In this document: piece by piece, positions 44,074 through 55,139 of the stretch
Layout: the number at the start of each line of letters is the position of its first letter
Position numbering within the stretch: the stretch's first letter is position 1
Assembly (NCBI GenBank): GCA_038380435.1
Contig: JAWZYU010000123.1
Location: 716,734-780,733, forward strand
Length of the DNA stretch: 64,000 nt
Origin: Ryuthela nishihirai
Lineage: Eukaryota > Arthropoda > Arachnida > Araneae > Heptathelidae
Direction: 5' to 3'
Program-made: the position numbers and the translations under genes
Notes under the pieces: generated by a model
The model's input: the letters and a program-made list of their open reading frames with translations, nothing else
What the model was told of the DNA's origin: nothing
Databases searched by the model: none

Positions 44074-44365
44074 TTTTTTTATTTATTATTAATTTTGTGT
44101 TTATCTCATTATTTTTTATTTCTTATTAATTCTGTGTTTATTTTAAAAATTTTAATAAACAATTTTATTGTACATTTGGTTGTCGTTTTATTAATTTCTG
44201 CTTTATGATTTTTAATAGATAAATAAATAGATAAATTTGGTACAGATAATATGCAACAATATTTTAATATTTCATATAAAATTAACTATTATGGACTAGG
44301 GGGGCATTGAAATTTTTGTTCTCTTCTAAAGGGAGCGATGGTCCAGAAAATGTTGGGAATCACTG

Positions 44366-45110
44366 GTCTAGTGGATCCAGAGTGAACCGCAGTGTAGGCA
44401 AAGTTTGATTATCCTTTCGCCAAGTTTGAGGTCTGTAAAGTGAGAACTTGCAGAGTGTGCGATTCTCCAGCTCATTGTTAATGTTTGCAGCAGCAAAGGC
44501 TCACGGAGTTGAGCGCATCCCCAGCACTTGAGTGTATAAAGTGTAAATAAACTGTGTCGTTCCTATCCAACTCTCGTGCAGTTAACTGATGGACTATTTT
44601 TATTCATCATTCAACACAGCGAATCAGAGGCGTAAAGTGCTACGTCCCTAAAAACCTGCGAACCTGTCTTTTCTCCGAAGTGAGGGTAAAGATTATTTAG
44701 TTGCAATTTCATCGTCCTTGAGAGGAGTACGATTAATCGTCTCTCATACCAGACAGATCATCATATTTGGCTCAATCTCCCTAGATCGGAGTAGTGAGGA
44801 CATCACATCTGGCTCAGTAGGAAAAGATCTGTGCTGGGAGGACATCATAGAATTGCTAAGAATTTTTAAAATAACGAATGATTTCTGCACTAAAGAGAGT
44901 TAAAAAGTTTTTAGATATCTCTCTAAAGCAACAGGTTACATTAATTTGATATTCACATCCGCACACATTACTCATGCTATTCAAACACTTGATCACCAAT
45001 ACAGCCATATTCGTGGGTCCCAACCAGCATACATCATGGTACGAGTCTGACTCGCTACCAACTGAACCAGAAACAGACCCGTCGAAGATACACCGGGCTT
45101 CGACACGAGT
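44366..45110. other. Unassigned, possibly an LTR relic plus an old SINE
   Basis: At 44,530-44,560 GTGTATAAAGTGTAAATAAACTG combines a TATA-like and a polyadenylation-like word, as in LTRs, but no second copy is seen. At 45,030-45,065 the minus strand reads GGTTCAGTTGGTAGCGAG, an A-box-like SINE head without a clear B box. Confidence 0.35.
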
Positions 45111-45114
45111 TGAA

Positions 45115-46110
45115 CAACAGAAATTCAAATCAAATTCAAATTTCAAATTTATTTCCAATAAGTATTATCTATAATTATATCACATAAAAATCCCACTAAG
45201 CCGAAGCTTATCAGCGGGTATGTACATATATGTATTTACAGATATGATCTAGATTGCCTCAGTAGTACAAAAAATGAAGGAGAGAAAAAAAGGAGTAAAC
45301 GAGAAAGAAAACCGAAAAAAAATTTGATAAACGAGAAAGAAAACCGAAAAAAAATTTGAAAGTTTCCAAATAAAAACATCACTTTTTCATCAACCACTGA
45401 AATAATTTATCTTTAACATCACAATTTTTTTTAAGTTAACTAGAAAAGGAAGCAGAAAAATTTAATATATATAAATGATTTTAATAGTTTAATTTCTCTT
45501 TAAGAAAAACACTATTTATATTTAAGTAACATATCACAAATTAATTTATGCATTGTGACTTTATTAGAATATTAATAAATTATTTAAAAATCATTAGAAA
45601 ATTTTAAAAAATATTTACTTTTCGTCGAATTTTAAAACCTAAAACTTTAATTAGAATATTTACGTATTAAAAAATAATTCTTCTGCTTGTGTATTGTCGG
45701 GCTCTACATGACATAGATATCTCCGGCCAGACCCGCAACAAAAAAGGCTTCAGCTCTACAACCTACTTTTTATTTTTAACATTCTTTCATTATCAACCTA
45801 CATGATCTTTGAAATTTTTTAACATGTTAGACGTAAAAAAGAATAGAATTATAAGATGTTTGTTCCAGTGGAGATTTCCGAATGAAACATATTATTTTGT
45901 TATTCCGAGATTGTATTCTTGAGGACTAATTCCTGCAAAGGCAGGGTTAAATAAATTGACGTAATAAGTTTTGGGAATTCTGTGTAGATATTTAGGCATA
46001 TTTTGGAGATATAATCAGGTCCTAGAACTATTTCGTTTTTAAATTTCTGAACACTATGGTTGAATTTCGGGGCTGTGAATGGCATATCCAAATAATCTGT
46101 CACTTTGAGT
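45115..46110 (-). pseudogene. LINE relic: RT fragment and 3' end
   Basis: The minus-strand frame 46,103-45,900 resembles the start of a LINE RT (VQKFKNEIVLGPDYISKICL). The 3' end lies at 45,115-45,235 and reads, on the minus strand, CCCGCTGATAAGCTTCGGCTTAGTGGG, a hairpin-forming stretch, followed by ATTTGAA repeats. The segment between is AT-rich and unreadable, so joining the two ends as one element is inference. Confidence 0.5.
45293..45361. repeat. Tandem duplication of ~33 bp
   Basis: AAACGAGAAAGAAAACCG plus an A-run and TTTGA occurs twice in a row. Confidence 0.85.
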
Positions 46111-46686
46111 AGAAAATTTAATTCTCTTTGCAGAAATCCTTCATTAATTCAATACTTTAAAGCCCTGCCATCCTCACAGACTTTCTACTATGGCATATAA
46201 ACTGAGAGGCTCCTGTCAGACCTCTGTGGCAAGCAGCTGCTTGAGGGGGTATTTATAGCCGTCCCATGGCCAAGTGTTAGCGCGCTTGGCTACTGATCTA
46301 AGGGACCTGGGTTCGAGCCCCGGATAAGGCATGGTTGTATGTGTCGTTTTTCTGCTGAGGTCCTGCCATCCTCTCAGACCTTCTACTACGGCATATAAAC
46401 TGACAGGCTCCTGTCACACCTCTGTGGCAAGCAGCTGCTTGAGGGGGTATTTATTTATTATTATAAAATGTGATTTTTTCAAAAAGCTTCCGTAGCTTAG
46501 CTTTTCAAATATTTGTAACCTGAAACAACGATTAATTTTCCTAAGGCAAAAAAATATTATTAATTCTGTCACTAACAGGATCAAATACCAGTGGCATCAA
46601 TTTAACCTGCACCACTATAAGAGGGTGTTTTCTTGAGATCAAAAATCTTTAAGAATCTGGGTGGATTCCATGCATTATTTTAAAAG
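46110..46686. repeat. Unclassified repeat U, copy 1, carrying two SINE-S
   Basis: TTCATTAATTCAATACTTTAAA (46,140) and TGTGATTTTTTCAAAAAGCTTC (46,470) match 57,385-57,440 in the same order. The SINE-S pair lies between them. GGATCAAATACCAGTGGCATC (46,578) matches 52,000-52,020. Confidence 0.65.
46158..46462 (+). mobile_element. SINE-S 3' half followed by a complete SINE-S
   Basis: 46,158-46,256 is the 3' half (CCTGCCATCCTCACAGAC to GAGGGGGTATTTAT). 46,257-46,462 is complete (GCCGTCCCATGGCCAAGTG, B box GGGTTCGAGCCCC, TTTA tail). The arrangement is head-to-tail in the same orientation. Confidence 0.92.
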
Positions 46687-47075
46687 GTTTAGGTTGTTTT
46701 ACCTCTGAGCGGCACTTTTTTTCACACCATGGGCTAAATGACCAGGTCACATGGACCCCGAAGGCTCAGAGAAGGTTGGGGGAGGGGACCCACTGGAACA
46801 GCTATTGGGAGACAGATGGTAGCCTCCCGTCAAGGCCATCCAGTGTGTTCTTTAACGTGCACAGGGTATGGCTCTCCCGCACACGGGGCAACGGCTTAAC
46901 GTCCCATCCGACGGACGGCGGCCTTTCCAAGCCCCATCGGTGTCCCCTACTGACCGTGGGCAGGGCAGGGAATTTTGCGGAGATAAATCTCAACGCTGAC
47001 CCAGCTGGGGCTCGAACCTGGGAACTACAGATTACGAGCCTGGCACGCTACCGACTGAGCCACCCCCGCCCCATT
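46687..47075 (-). mobile_element. SINE-T, full length
   Basis: Complete, with an extra C in AAGCCCCATCGG, a change shared with the copy at 52,267-52,655. Confidence 0.93.
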
Positions 47076-47345
47076 CTTGCTTAAGAGTTTGTATGTTGTA
47101 CGAGAAATCGACAAAAGCTTACAGGTTAACTGCGTCCTTCGTGTTTTGTATTATATATTAATTTGAATAATCGTAATTAAACAATTTTATTAATTCATAG
47201 TAGTAATAAAAATAACTTTGGTTTTATAATTTAGTTATTTTAATGATTCCATGAAACTGCTTTCATGTAATATTAAGGAATATATTACTCTGAAGTAAAC
47301 GTCGATTAATTTTAGAGGAATTTTAATCCTAATCCTGTCGCAAGT
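47076..47345. other. Unassigned AT-rich spacer
   Basis: Nothing recognised. Confidence 0.4.
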
Positions 47346-47359
47346 TGGAACTCGAACCT

Positions 47360-47744
47360 GGGGGGCGGGGGTGACTCAGTCGGTAGCGCGCCAGGCTCGT
47401 AAACTGTAGTTTCCAGGTTCGAGTCCCAGCTGGGTCAGCGTTGAGATTTATCTCCGCAAAATTCCCCGCCCTGCCCACGGTCAGTAGGGGACACCGATGG
47501 GCTTGGAAAAGCCGCCGTCCGTCGGATGGGACGTTAAGCCGTGGTTCCGTGTGCGGGAGAGCCATACCCTGTGCACGTTAAAGAACACGCTGGATGGCCT
47601 TGACGGAAGGCTACCATCTGTCTCCCAACAGCTGTTCCAGTGGGTCCCCTTCCCCAACCTTCTCTGAGCCTTCGGGGTCCATGTGACCTGGCCATTTAGC
47701 CCATGGTGTTGAAAAAAGTGCCGCTCAGAGGTAAAACAACCCAA
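47360..47744 (+). mobile_element. SINE-T, full length
   Basis: Complete with intact B box. Its left flank (AACTCGAACCTGG) and right flank (GACTCGAACCTGC) are both B-box sequence of an opposite-strand SINE-T, so it probably inserted into that copy. Confidence 0.92.
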
Positions 47745-47822
47745 TGACCCAGCTGGGACTCGAACCTGCGAACTACAGATTACGAGCCTGGCGCGCTACC
47801 GACTGAGCCCCCCCACGCCCCC
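47745..47822 (-). mobile_element. SINE-T head fragment
   Basis: TGACCCAGCTGGGACTCGAACC through CCGACTGAGCCCCCCCACGCCCC, the remains of the copy hit by the preceding SINE-T. Confidence 0.85.
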
Positions 47823-48059
47823 CAGCAGACTGTATGATATGTACAACACATTTTTTTATCGCTAGTATTTACAATAATACAAGATCGGCCTTTCACTAAG
47901 GCCTCGCACTTAAAAATAACCACGGCTGGCTACCTCAACTAACCGCAACACAAACTTTGGCCGAAGAACAGTGGCGACTGGGATATCTCCCAAGCCGAAT
48001 TCTTATCCTGATCGGAGCGTGATCTCCGACCTATAGCACACTCTCAAGCAGAAGGACCC

Positions 48060-48552
48060 CGGAAACTTCCACAGATAGATTAGAATTTTTGGACCATTTA
48101 TCCTACAGTCATTTATTTAAATATAATTTAATAAATAAAAATTTTTTTGACGAAACATTCAAACTAAAAATTCAACACAATAAAAATGCAAGACTTCAAA
48201 ACCAAGGGTATTTCAAAATGCCTACATTTCGAAATAATTACGGAAATCACCTCCGACTATCATACACCACTTATATTTAAATCTATCCCAAAAGAAATAT
48301 TAAATAACGATTCTTTTAGAAGACTGAAAATCGAATTGAAAAAATATATGGGAATTTCTAATTAGCTGATTATTATGTGTTGTGTTTTGTGAATTTATTT
48401 GATATACACCAGTTTTGTGGCTGAATGACCTACGTTTAATTTAATATATTCATTTTCCTGCAGATAAGCTATTTAGCTTTGCGGGTCAAATGGTAAATGT
48501 ATTTGAATTCTTTACTCTTATGAATAAAAATTATATTCTTAGAAAAAAAAAA
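48060..48552 (+). mobile_element. CR1/L2-like LINE, 5'-truncated copy
   Basis: Starts in the last coding part (TTCCACAGATAGATTAGAATT, as at 16,258) and shares the 3' UTR and end (GCAGATAAGCTATTTAGC to TATATTCTTAGAAAAAAAAA). Coding residues such as FFDETFKLK match the full-length element. An ordinary truncated LINE insertion. Confidence 0.92.
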
Positions 48553-48587
48553 TCTTTTGTTTACTCCTTTTCTCAGGGTGGTCATGT

Positions 48588-48729
48588 GAGTCTTTTCCAC
48601 TCCCAATAGTGGGCCGTATGCCGATCCCTATGTGTATCAAAGACATCCTGTCCGTGAACACCCCTCACATCGGTTCGAGGGCCTTTCGACCTTCGCTGCG
48701 GGTGGGAGGAACGGACTCACATCATATGA
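48588..48729. repeat. Foldback-like segment
   Basis: GTCATGTGAGTCTTTTCCAC at the left resembles the inverse of the right end GGAGGAACGGACTCACATCA. GC-richer than its surroundings. Possibly a MITE; only one copy seen. Confidence 0.5.
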
Positions 48730-49008
48730 CAGTTACAACCTCAATTTTATCATTATTTTCGTAAAGTTTTTAAATTTCCCGCATTTCGAGTTTCAGAAAT
48801 TTTAAACACTTTTTTCACTCTGTCTTAAAAATATATAGATTAAAATATTAACAATTCTTTGTTTACAAACATGTTTTATCTGAAATACAGATATTTGATA
48901 CCTAAATCTCCCCAATTTTCCTCAATCATTAGTTACCAGGAGAAATATTAGGTAAAGAAATATATAAATTAATAGTTTATTCCCTTTACAAATTTAGATC
49001 ACATGGCT
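48730..49008. repeat. Unclassified repeat U, copy 2
   Basis: CAACCTCAATTTTATC, TCTGTCTTAAAAATATATAGAT and AGTTACCAGGAGAAATATTAGG match copy 3 (52,010-52,260) in order. The SINE-T at 49,019 cuts it off. Confidence 0.75.
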
Positions 49009-49018
49009 GCCTTCTCGA

Positions 49019-49384
49019 GGGTGCTCAGTCGGTAGCGCGCCAGGCTCATAATCTGTAGTTCCCAGGTTCAAGTCCCAGCTGGGTCAGCGTTGAGATTTAT
49101 CTCCGCAAAATTCCCCGCCCTGCCCACGGTCAGTAGGGGACACCGATGGGATTGGAAAGGCCGCCGTACGTCGGATGGGACGTTAAGCCGTGGCCCGTGT
49201 GCGGGAGAGCCATACCCTGTGCACGTTAAAGAACACGCTTGACGGGAGGCTACCATCTGTCTCCCAACAGCTGTTCCAGTGGGTCCCCTCTCCCAACCTT
49301 CTCTGAGCCTTCGGGGTCCATGTGACCTGGCCATTTAGCCCATGGTGTGCAAAAAAGTGCCGCTCAGAGGTAAAACAACCCAAC
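49019..49384 (+). mobile_element. SINE-T at the left edge of the duplicated block
   Basis: The head is slightly damaged (TCATAATC, GGTTCAAGTCC) and GGATGGCC is missing after AACACGCTT. From about 49,196 on it is identical to the copy at 61,546-61,734. Confidence 0.94.
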
Positions 49385-49386
49385 TC

Positions 49387-49830
49387 AGAAATAGTAGAGC
49401 TCTGAACATTTGCATCTAGCGGCAATCCGAGTCGTAGATTTGGGAAAAAATTGAAAATTTGACCTCCGAATCTTCAAGGTCAAAACAGAGGTCATGTTGA
49501 GGTCAAAACTTGATCAACGAGTACTAGAAACGCGAAAATTGGTGTCTATCGGTTGTAGATCTCGAAACGTTACGAAATTTTGGAACCAGAGAGTACTTTT
49601 GGTTCAAAAGTTACATTTAGATTTATCAGTGTTAGAGAGCTACAAATTGGTTCCTGGAAGCATCTTGAGTCGTAGATCTCGGAAATGTTGCAAACTTTAG
49701 GATATGATGGATCCTTCGAGGTCAAAAGTCAAATTCGATATACCGGTACTGGAGGGCTATAAATTGGTGAAGAGGGTTATTTTGGGCAGTACAATTCAGA
49801 AAGAAGAGGAATTTTCATATACAATGTCTC
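49387..49830 (+). repeat. Tandem repeat family R, copy 1
   Basis: Two to three diverged units of roughly 120-130 bases share CTAGAAACGCGAAAATTGG / GAGAGCTACAAATTGG / GAGGGCTATAAATTGG followed by GTAGATCTCG and GGTCAAAAGTCAAATT. The reading frame is partly open, and peptides such as VLESYKLV and VLEGYKLV recur, but stops intervene. Present again at 53,566-54,012. Confidence 0.75.
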
Positions 49831-49883
49831 ATTCAAAGTGAAATAGGAGTCGCAGTGACCAGCTAGAAATCGAGAAGTGCCGA

Positions 49884-50269
49884 GTTGGGTTCTTTTACCT
49901 CTGAGCGGCACTTTTTTGCACACCAATGGCTAAATGGCCAGGTCACATGGACCCCGAAGGCTCAGAGAAGGTTGGGGGAGGGGACCCACTGGAACAGCTG
50001 TTGGGAGACAGATGGTAGTCTCCCGTAAAGGCCATCCAGCGTGTTCTTTAACGTGCACAGGGTATGGCTCTCCCGAACACGGGGCCACGGCTTAACGTCC
50101 CATCCGACGGACGGCGGCATTTCCAAGACCATCGGTGTCCCCTACTGACCGTGGGCAGGGCGGGGAATTTTGCGGAGATAAATCTCAACGCTGACCCAGC
50201 TGGGACTCGAACCTGGGAACTACAGATTACGAGCCTGGCGCGCTACCGACTGAGCCACCCCCGCCCCTA
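49884..50269 (-). mobile_element. SINE-T, full length
   Basis: Flanked by AGAAGTGCCGA (49,873-49,883 and 50,270-50,280). Duplicated at 62,234-62,619. Confidence 0.96.
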
Positions 50270-50301
50270 AGAAGTGCCGAAGGCTTGATATACTGTATAG
50301 C

Positions 50302-50554
50302 AGTGGTTCTCAACCTTTCATGCTTCATGTACCACCTGGAAATGTGTATGTAACCTGACGGAAGATGACGAAATTCATCATATCCCTGAAGAAATAATAT
50401 GACCCTATTTCAAAAACAGAAAAGTGCAAAAAAATGCCTTACATATGTTTATTAACTAGATTTTATTCGTTGAACTTTCTAACCATAAACGCATACAACA
50501 CTTCAGAAAACAAAACAAAATTTTTCTAGATTTCTTCTATTAAACCCCTTAGCC
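50302..50554 (+). mobile_element. hAT terminus relic
   Basis: CAGTGGTTCTCAACCTTTC is a classic hAT inverted terminus, preceded by the possible 8 bp target CTGTATAG. I did not find the matching right end or a transposase. Confidence 0.6.
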
Positions 50555-50565
50555 TACCCCTTGTA

Positions 50566-50777
50566 AAAAAAAAATAAATAAATACGCCCTCAAGTAGCTG
50601 CTTGCCACAGAGGTCTGACAAGGAGCCTGTCAGTTTATATGCCACAGTAGAAAATCTGAGAGAATGGCAGGACCTCAGCAGAACACAACACGAACATCCA
50701 TGCCTTACCCGGGGCTCGAACCCAGGTCCCGTAGATCAGTAGCCAAGCGCGCTAACCACTCGGCCACGGGACGGCTT
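50566..50777 (-). mobile_element. SINE-S, full length
   Basis: TAAA tail, CAAGTAGCTGCTTGCC, B box GGGGCTCGAACCC and head GGCCACGGGACGGC. Flanked by TACCCCTTGTA (50,555-50,565 and 50,778-50,788). Duplicated at 62,917-63,128. Confidence 0.95.
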
Positions 50778-50899
50778 TACCCCTTGTATAGATAGAGAAA
50801 ACTTTAGTTGTAGTATATCTGACTTGACTTACATATCAACATTTGAATCTTCTTGCTACCAGGAATCCATCCGGTAGCAAACTCATTCAGAAGCATTAT

Positions 50900-51999
50900 A
50901 TAATAAGTGAACAAAACATATTTTTTTTATATAATATATTAAACATATGGATTTGTTTGATATATGTTATGAATAATTTATAGCATTTTGCTTTTTTCTT
51001 GAATTATCAGGCTCCAAAATGCTTTTAAAATTGAAATTTAAAATATTTAATTTGCTTAAAGCATCAAAGTATTTTTCTCTTTCTTTTTCATATTTTTTAC
51101 ACTTGAACAATATATGTTCAAGATTCTCATATTCCATACATTCATTACATGCCGGGGAATCATTTTTTTACATTCTATATAGTCTTGCTTTTGTGTTTGC
51201 TAAATTTGTTTTAATTTTAAGGATTAAATTTATTTCTTTTTTATTGAGACCAAAATTGTTGAATTTATTTATAGTAGGTGAAATATAATATCTAAATGTA
51301 TTATTTGCATTTGCATTATACCATTTTTGTGTATCATTTATGATATTTACTTTATTTAGTTTTTTAAATAAAAATATAAAAAACAGGTGTGTCGTAGTTA
51401 GGAATTATATTCATTGCTGTTTTTGCTTTTTTATCTACTATTTCATTATATTTTTCACCTACATGACTAGGTATCCATTGTATATGTATAATATTTCTGT
51501 TGATTAAATGATTTTTTGTTATGATGAGTATGTCATTTATAAAAATTTTGAAATTACTTTTTGACGGGTCATTGTACATTGTTTCAATTGAAGCTTTACT
51601 GTCTGTGAATACAACAATTTTTTTTATTTTTAAATTTTAAAGCCCAATTTAATGCAAAAATGATTGCAGATATTTCTGCAGTTAAAATAGGATGAGGTTT
51701 GTTGAATTTAAACATATATTCATAGTTTTCCTCTGGGCATACAAAAGCTTCAGCTAATTTAGTTCTATCTTCACTGAGAGATCCGTCTGTGTATATGTGT
51801 ATAAAATCATTGCACCTGTTATCTATCTGCAGGTCTGACAGTAGTTTAAGAGTATTAATATCATGTGCTTTTTTTGTATGAATGTTATCAATATTTGTGT
51901 TTAAAATTGGGAATGTAGAAGTCCAAAATGGAATTTGTATATTATAGTCTGCACTATTCTTATTTAGAATTAATTCATTTATATCATTCTTGTTTGTTC
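50900..51999 (-). pseudogene. I/Jockey-type LINE C-terminus: RNase H and zinc knuckle
   Basis: Read on the minus strand: IPFWTSTFPILNTNIDN (~51,920), IHIYTDGSLSEDR (~51,800, first catalytic Asp), ILTAEISAIIFALNWALK (~51,690, Glu), FTDSKASIET (~51,605, Asp) and IHIQWIPSHVGEKYNEIVDK (~51,480, His/Asp). A knuckle follows, CNECMEYENLEHILFKC (~51,140). One frameshift in an A-run near 51,625 and a TAA near 51,170. The RT lies upstream of the truncation and is missing. Copied at 63,251-64,000. Confidence 0.88.
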
Positions 52000-52690
52000 A
52001 AATACCAGTGACCTCAATTTAATCTTGAACACAAATTTGTCATTGGTTTCGTCAAGTTTTCAAACTTTCCATATTTTGCAGTTCATGTTATTTTCACTAT
52101 TCTTTTATTCTGTCTGAAAAATATATAGATCAGAACATTGAATTTATGAAAATATATATTATCTTAAATACATTTTTATGAAAATATATATTATCTTTGG
52201 CAAACCTCTCTTAATTTTCAGTACTCATTAGCTGCTAGGAGAAATATTAGACTTAGAAATCTATCAGGGTTTGTGTTGTTTTACCTCTGAGCGGCAGTTT
52301 TTTGCATACCATGGGCTAAATGGCCAGGTCACATGGACCCCGAAGGCTCAGAGAAGGTTGGGGAGGGGGACCCACTGGAACAGCTGTTGGGAGACAGATG
52401 GTAGCCTCCCGTCAAGGCCATCCAGCGTGTTCTTTAACGTGCACAGGGTATGGCTCTCCCACACACGGGGCCACGGCTTAACGTCCTATCCGACGGACGG
52501 CGGCCTTTCCAAGCCCCATCGGTGTCCCCTACTGACCGTGGGCAGGGCGGGGGATTTTGCGGAGATGAATCTCAACGCTGACCCAGCTGGGACTCGAACC
52601 TGGGAACTGCAGATTACGAGCCTGGCGCGCTACCGACTGAGCCACCCCCGCCCCAAAATCTATCAATTAATGGTTTATTCAAAATACACT
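52000..52690. repeat. Unclassified repeat U, copy 3, left part
   Basis: CAAATACCAGTGACCTCAATTT (52,000), AAAAATATATAGATCAGA (52,120) and GCTAGGAGAAATATTAGA (52,233) match copies 1, 2 and 4. It continues after the SINE-T (AATTAATGGTTTATTC, 52,665) until the Jockey fragment. Confidence 0.75.
52267..52655 (-). mobile_element. SINE-T in repeat U
   Basis: Flanked by AAATCTATCA (52,257-52,266 and 52,656-52,665); the interrupted repeat is continuous across it. Confidence 0.96.
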
Positions 52691-53222
52691 TTGTCCTGTA
52701 CAGAAATGTTGTCTTCATCATTGACCACAAATTATATTTTACAACATGGTAATTCATCCCATAATAACTTATTCTTCCGCTATATGGGCGATCACCACTT
52801 CCACGAATATACACAAGATTCAGGTCTTGCAAAACAAAATATTGAGATCTGCGGTCGATGCCCCTTGGTTTGTTACTAACAGACAAATTCATGAAGACAT
52901 GGGAATCGACCACATATACACTCATATTAAATGAATCTGAAAAAGGTTTTTTGAGGCTGTTCAAAACAATCCTAATGAGATTTTTTCTTCCTTGCTTAAT
53001 GATGATCATAATGTTCTTAATAAGAACAATAGGCCTAAAATGACGGCTTTCGCTGAGGAAAGCTACTCGTTTTAAGTCTCTTATGCATGATATATGCTAT
53101 TTTTAGCTTGTGCTTTATGTTAGCCTCTAGGGGCCCACCCACGGGTGGTTTACTTATTTTATGTTTTTATTTATGCCAACTGGGCTCATTCTCAGATGGA
53201 AGTGATAATGGGTAAAGTTTTT
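52690..53222 (+). pseudogene. Jockey-type LINE, 3' fragment
   Basis: The 52,746-52,934 frame reads IHPIITYSSAIWAI, then IQVLQNKILRSAVDAPWFVT, then NRQIHEDMGI, the typical C-terminus of Jockey-clade RTs. After a stop, the neighbouring frame continues to MTAFAEESYSF and a 3' UTR. It is 5' truncated and splits repeat U, whose sequence resumes near 53,226. Confidence 0.82.
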
Positions 53223-53225
53223 TTC

Positions 53226-53340
53226 TAGAATATAAATATGCAACAGATCCTAAAGTAGGTTTCTGCACCAGTTGAAGCGAAAATTGAAATACTGCGTTCA
53301 TTTTAAAATGGTGTGTAATTCAATCCTGTTGATGTAGCTC
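53226..53340. repeat. Unclassified repeat U, copy 3, right part
   Basis: TTTCTAGAATATAAATATGC and GTAGGTTTCTGCACCAGTTG match TTTTCTAGAAAGGTTTCTGCCCAAATTGGAGCG at 58,302 (given here only by its start). Confidence 0.6.
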
Positions 53341-53565
53341 AAATTGGTTAAGAGCCACTAGGTGGAAACTACATTTTTAAAAACAAATATATTTTAAACG
53401 AATCAAGAAAATAACATCATTAAAAAACAAAAAAAATATATTTTTATTAATGACAACTATGAATTGGCAAAATTGTTTAATTAAGCACTTTTATTAATAC
53501 AATACTATATATTATTTATTATTGATGGCTGACTCACATGGAATCACGCCAATTCTAATCTGATG
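53341..53565. other. Unassigned spacer
   Basis: A/T-rich, with an A-run near 53,430. Nothing recognised. Confidence 0.4.
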
Positions 53566-54012
53566 AAGAAATGGTAGAGCTCTGAACGTTTGCGCACAGC
53601 GGTAATACGAGTCGTAGATCTCGGGAAAAAATCCAAAATTTGACTTCCAATATGTCCTTTAAGGTCAAATAGAGGTCATGTAGAGGTCAAAACATGATCT
53701 ATGAGTACTAGAAACGGGAAAATTGGTGTCTGGGAGTGTTTCGGGTTGTATGTCTCAAACATGTTACGAAAATTTGGAAACAGGGAGTCCTTCGAAGTCA
53801 AAGGTCAAATTGAGATCTATCGGTGCTAGAGAGGCAAAAATTGGTTCCTAGAGGTGTTTTGAGTCGTAGATCTTGGAAATGGTGCGAAAATTTGGATGTG
53901 ATGGATCCTTCGAGGTCAAAGGTCAAATTCGATATCCCGGTGCTGGAGGGCTATAAATTGGTGAAGAGGGTTATTTCGGGTAGTATAACTCAGAAAGAAG
54001 TGGAATTTTCCT
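53566..54012 (+). repeat. Tandem repeat family R, copy 2
   Basis: It starts with GAAATGGTAGAGCTCTGAACG (as 49,388) and ends GAAGTGGAATTTTCC, with three units (CTAGAAACGGGAAAATTGG, CTAGAGAGGCAAAAATTGG, CTGGAGGGCTATAAATTGG). More diverged from copy 1 than the two SINE-linked copies are from each other. Confidence 0.78.
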
Positions 54013-54842
54013 CATTTTTGACCCTTCTGCCGCCCCAACGTCCCTCGAGTTGTGGATAGCGCGATGCCCCCCTGCCAGAATGATCCCCCGATTTTCCTGC
54101 TCAATCGTCATCTTCCATCATCGACGAAACCCATCCGAAACAAACAACTCAAAAGTTCTGAAATTTACCACGTCCATCATCTTGGATTGCACCATCACCC
54201 AAAAATCATTCTGTTTTGGAAGTAAACATCCAAAGGTCCCGAAATATTCTAAATCCTGCGATCGCCATCTACAATTCTTTGCCGCCAGATATTTGATTGT
54301 TCCAAAGCGCCCTCTTGTGTTAAAATGCGTATTAATAACTATATAGTGACACTCTACTATAGCTTTAAAAACAAATCTGACCAACCCTGATTTTGTACTT
54401 AGACTCTTAAGGCGTGCTGATCACAAAGAAATAACACCTGCATAGATGACATCTACATACCTGTATTATGGTACTACGATTATTTATTGTTTGTGTCCGA
54501 TCACGTTGTTTCCATTCCTTCATTAAGTGTGCAATTCAGCAAAACCGAGTTAAATGTTCACTTTTTCTGTGTTTGTTCATCTGCAAACATCTAGTTCCTT
54601 TCGATTTATAGACTACTTAAAAATAATCTTTTATATTTTATAGGTGCTAGTAAGATATTACAGTTTGCGTTTTCCTATTCATTCTTAGCTGATACTACAT
54701 TAAATTTTTTGGACTTGAGTACGTATTAATATTAAACAGCATTCTTTTTGAAACGAGTGATCCATAATCAGTGATATGATTTGCATTTTTAGTTATCAAG
54801 ATGGTATCATAAAGAAAAGAATAGGCTTAATCCATTACCAGG
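54013..54842. other. Unassigned spacer
   Basis: 54,013-54,340 is less AT-rich and matches no repeat in the window, so it could be unique DNA. Overlapping frames of 88 and 98 codons lie here on opposite strands without motifs. The rest is AT-rich. Confidence 0.4.
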
Positions 54843-55139
54843 TGGGGGCGGGGCTGGCTCAGTCGGTAGCGCTCCAGGCTCGTAATCTGTAGTTCCCAGA
54901 TTCTAGTCCCAGTTGTCGGATGAGATGTTAACAACTGGCCCCATGTGCGGGAGAGCCATAACCTGTGCACTTTAAAAACACGCTGGATGGCCTTGACTGG
55001 CGTTTACCATCTGTCTCCCAACAGCTGTTCCAGTGGGTCCCCTCCCTCAACCTTCTCTTAGCCTTCGGGGTACATGTGACCTGGCCATTTAGCCCATGGT
55101 GTGCAAAAAAGTGCCGTTAAGAGGTGAAACAACCCAACC
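54843..55139 (+). mobile_element. SINE-T with an internal deletion
   Basis: After the damaged B box (GATTCTAGTCC) it jumps to GTTGTCGGATGAGATG, losing about 90 bases of the body. Flanks share ATTACCAG. Confidence 0.9.

Larger units (their letters stand above)
41067..44365 (+). mobile_element. hAT transposon (ZBED type) with an inserted LINE fragment
   Basis: The right terminus reads GTTGGGAATCACTG, that is, CAGTGATTCCCAAC inverted. The left terminus is CATAGATTCGCAAAGGGGCG, a diverged version of the same end. Flanks TCTAGA (left) and GTCTAGTG (right) are compatible with an 8 bp target duplication that has mutated. The transposase lies in the right two-thirds, and a LINE C-terminal fragment sits near the left end. 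Confidence 0.8.

Noticed and set aside
44530..44720. Solo LTR
   Set aside because: TATA-like and polyadenylation-like words are present, but there are no defined ends, no target duplication and no second copy in the window. Left as unassigned.
46257..46330. tRNA-Ser genes at the SINE-S heads
   Set aside because: There is no complete cloverleaf, and each is followed by the same 3' body and a TTTA tail inside target duplications.
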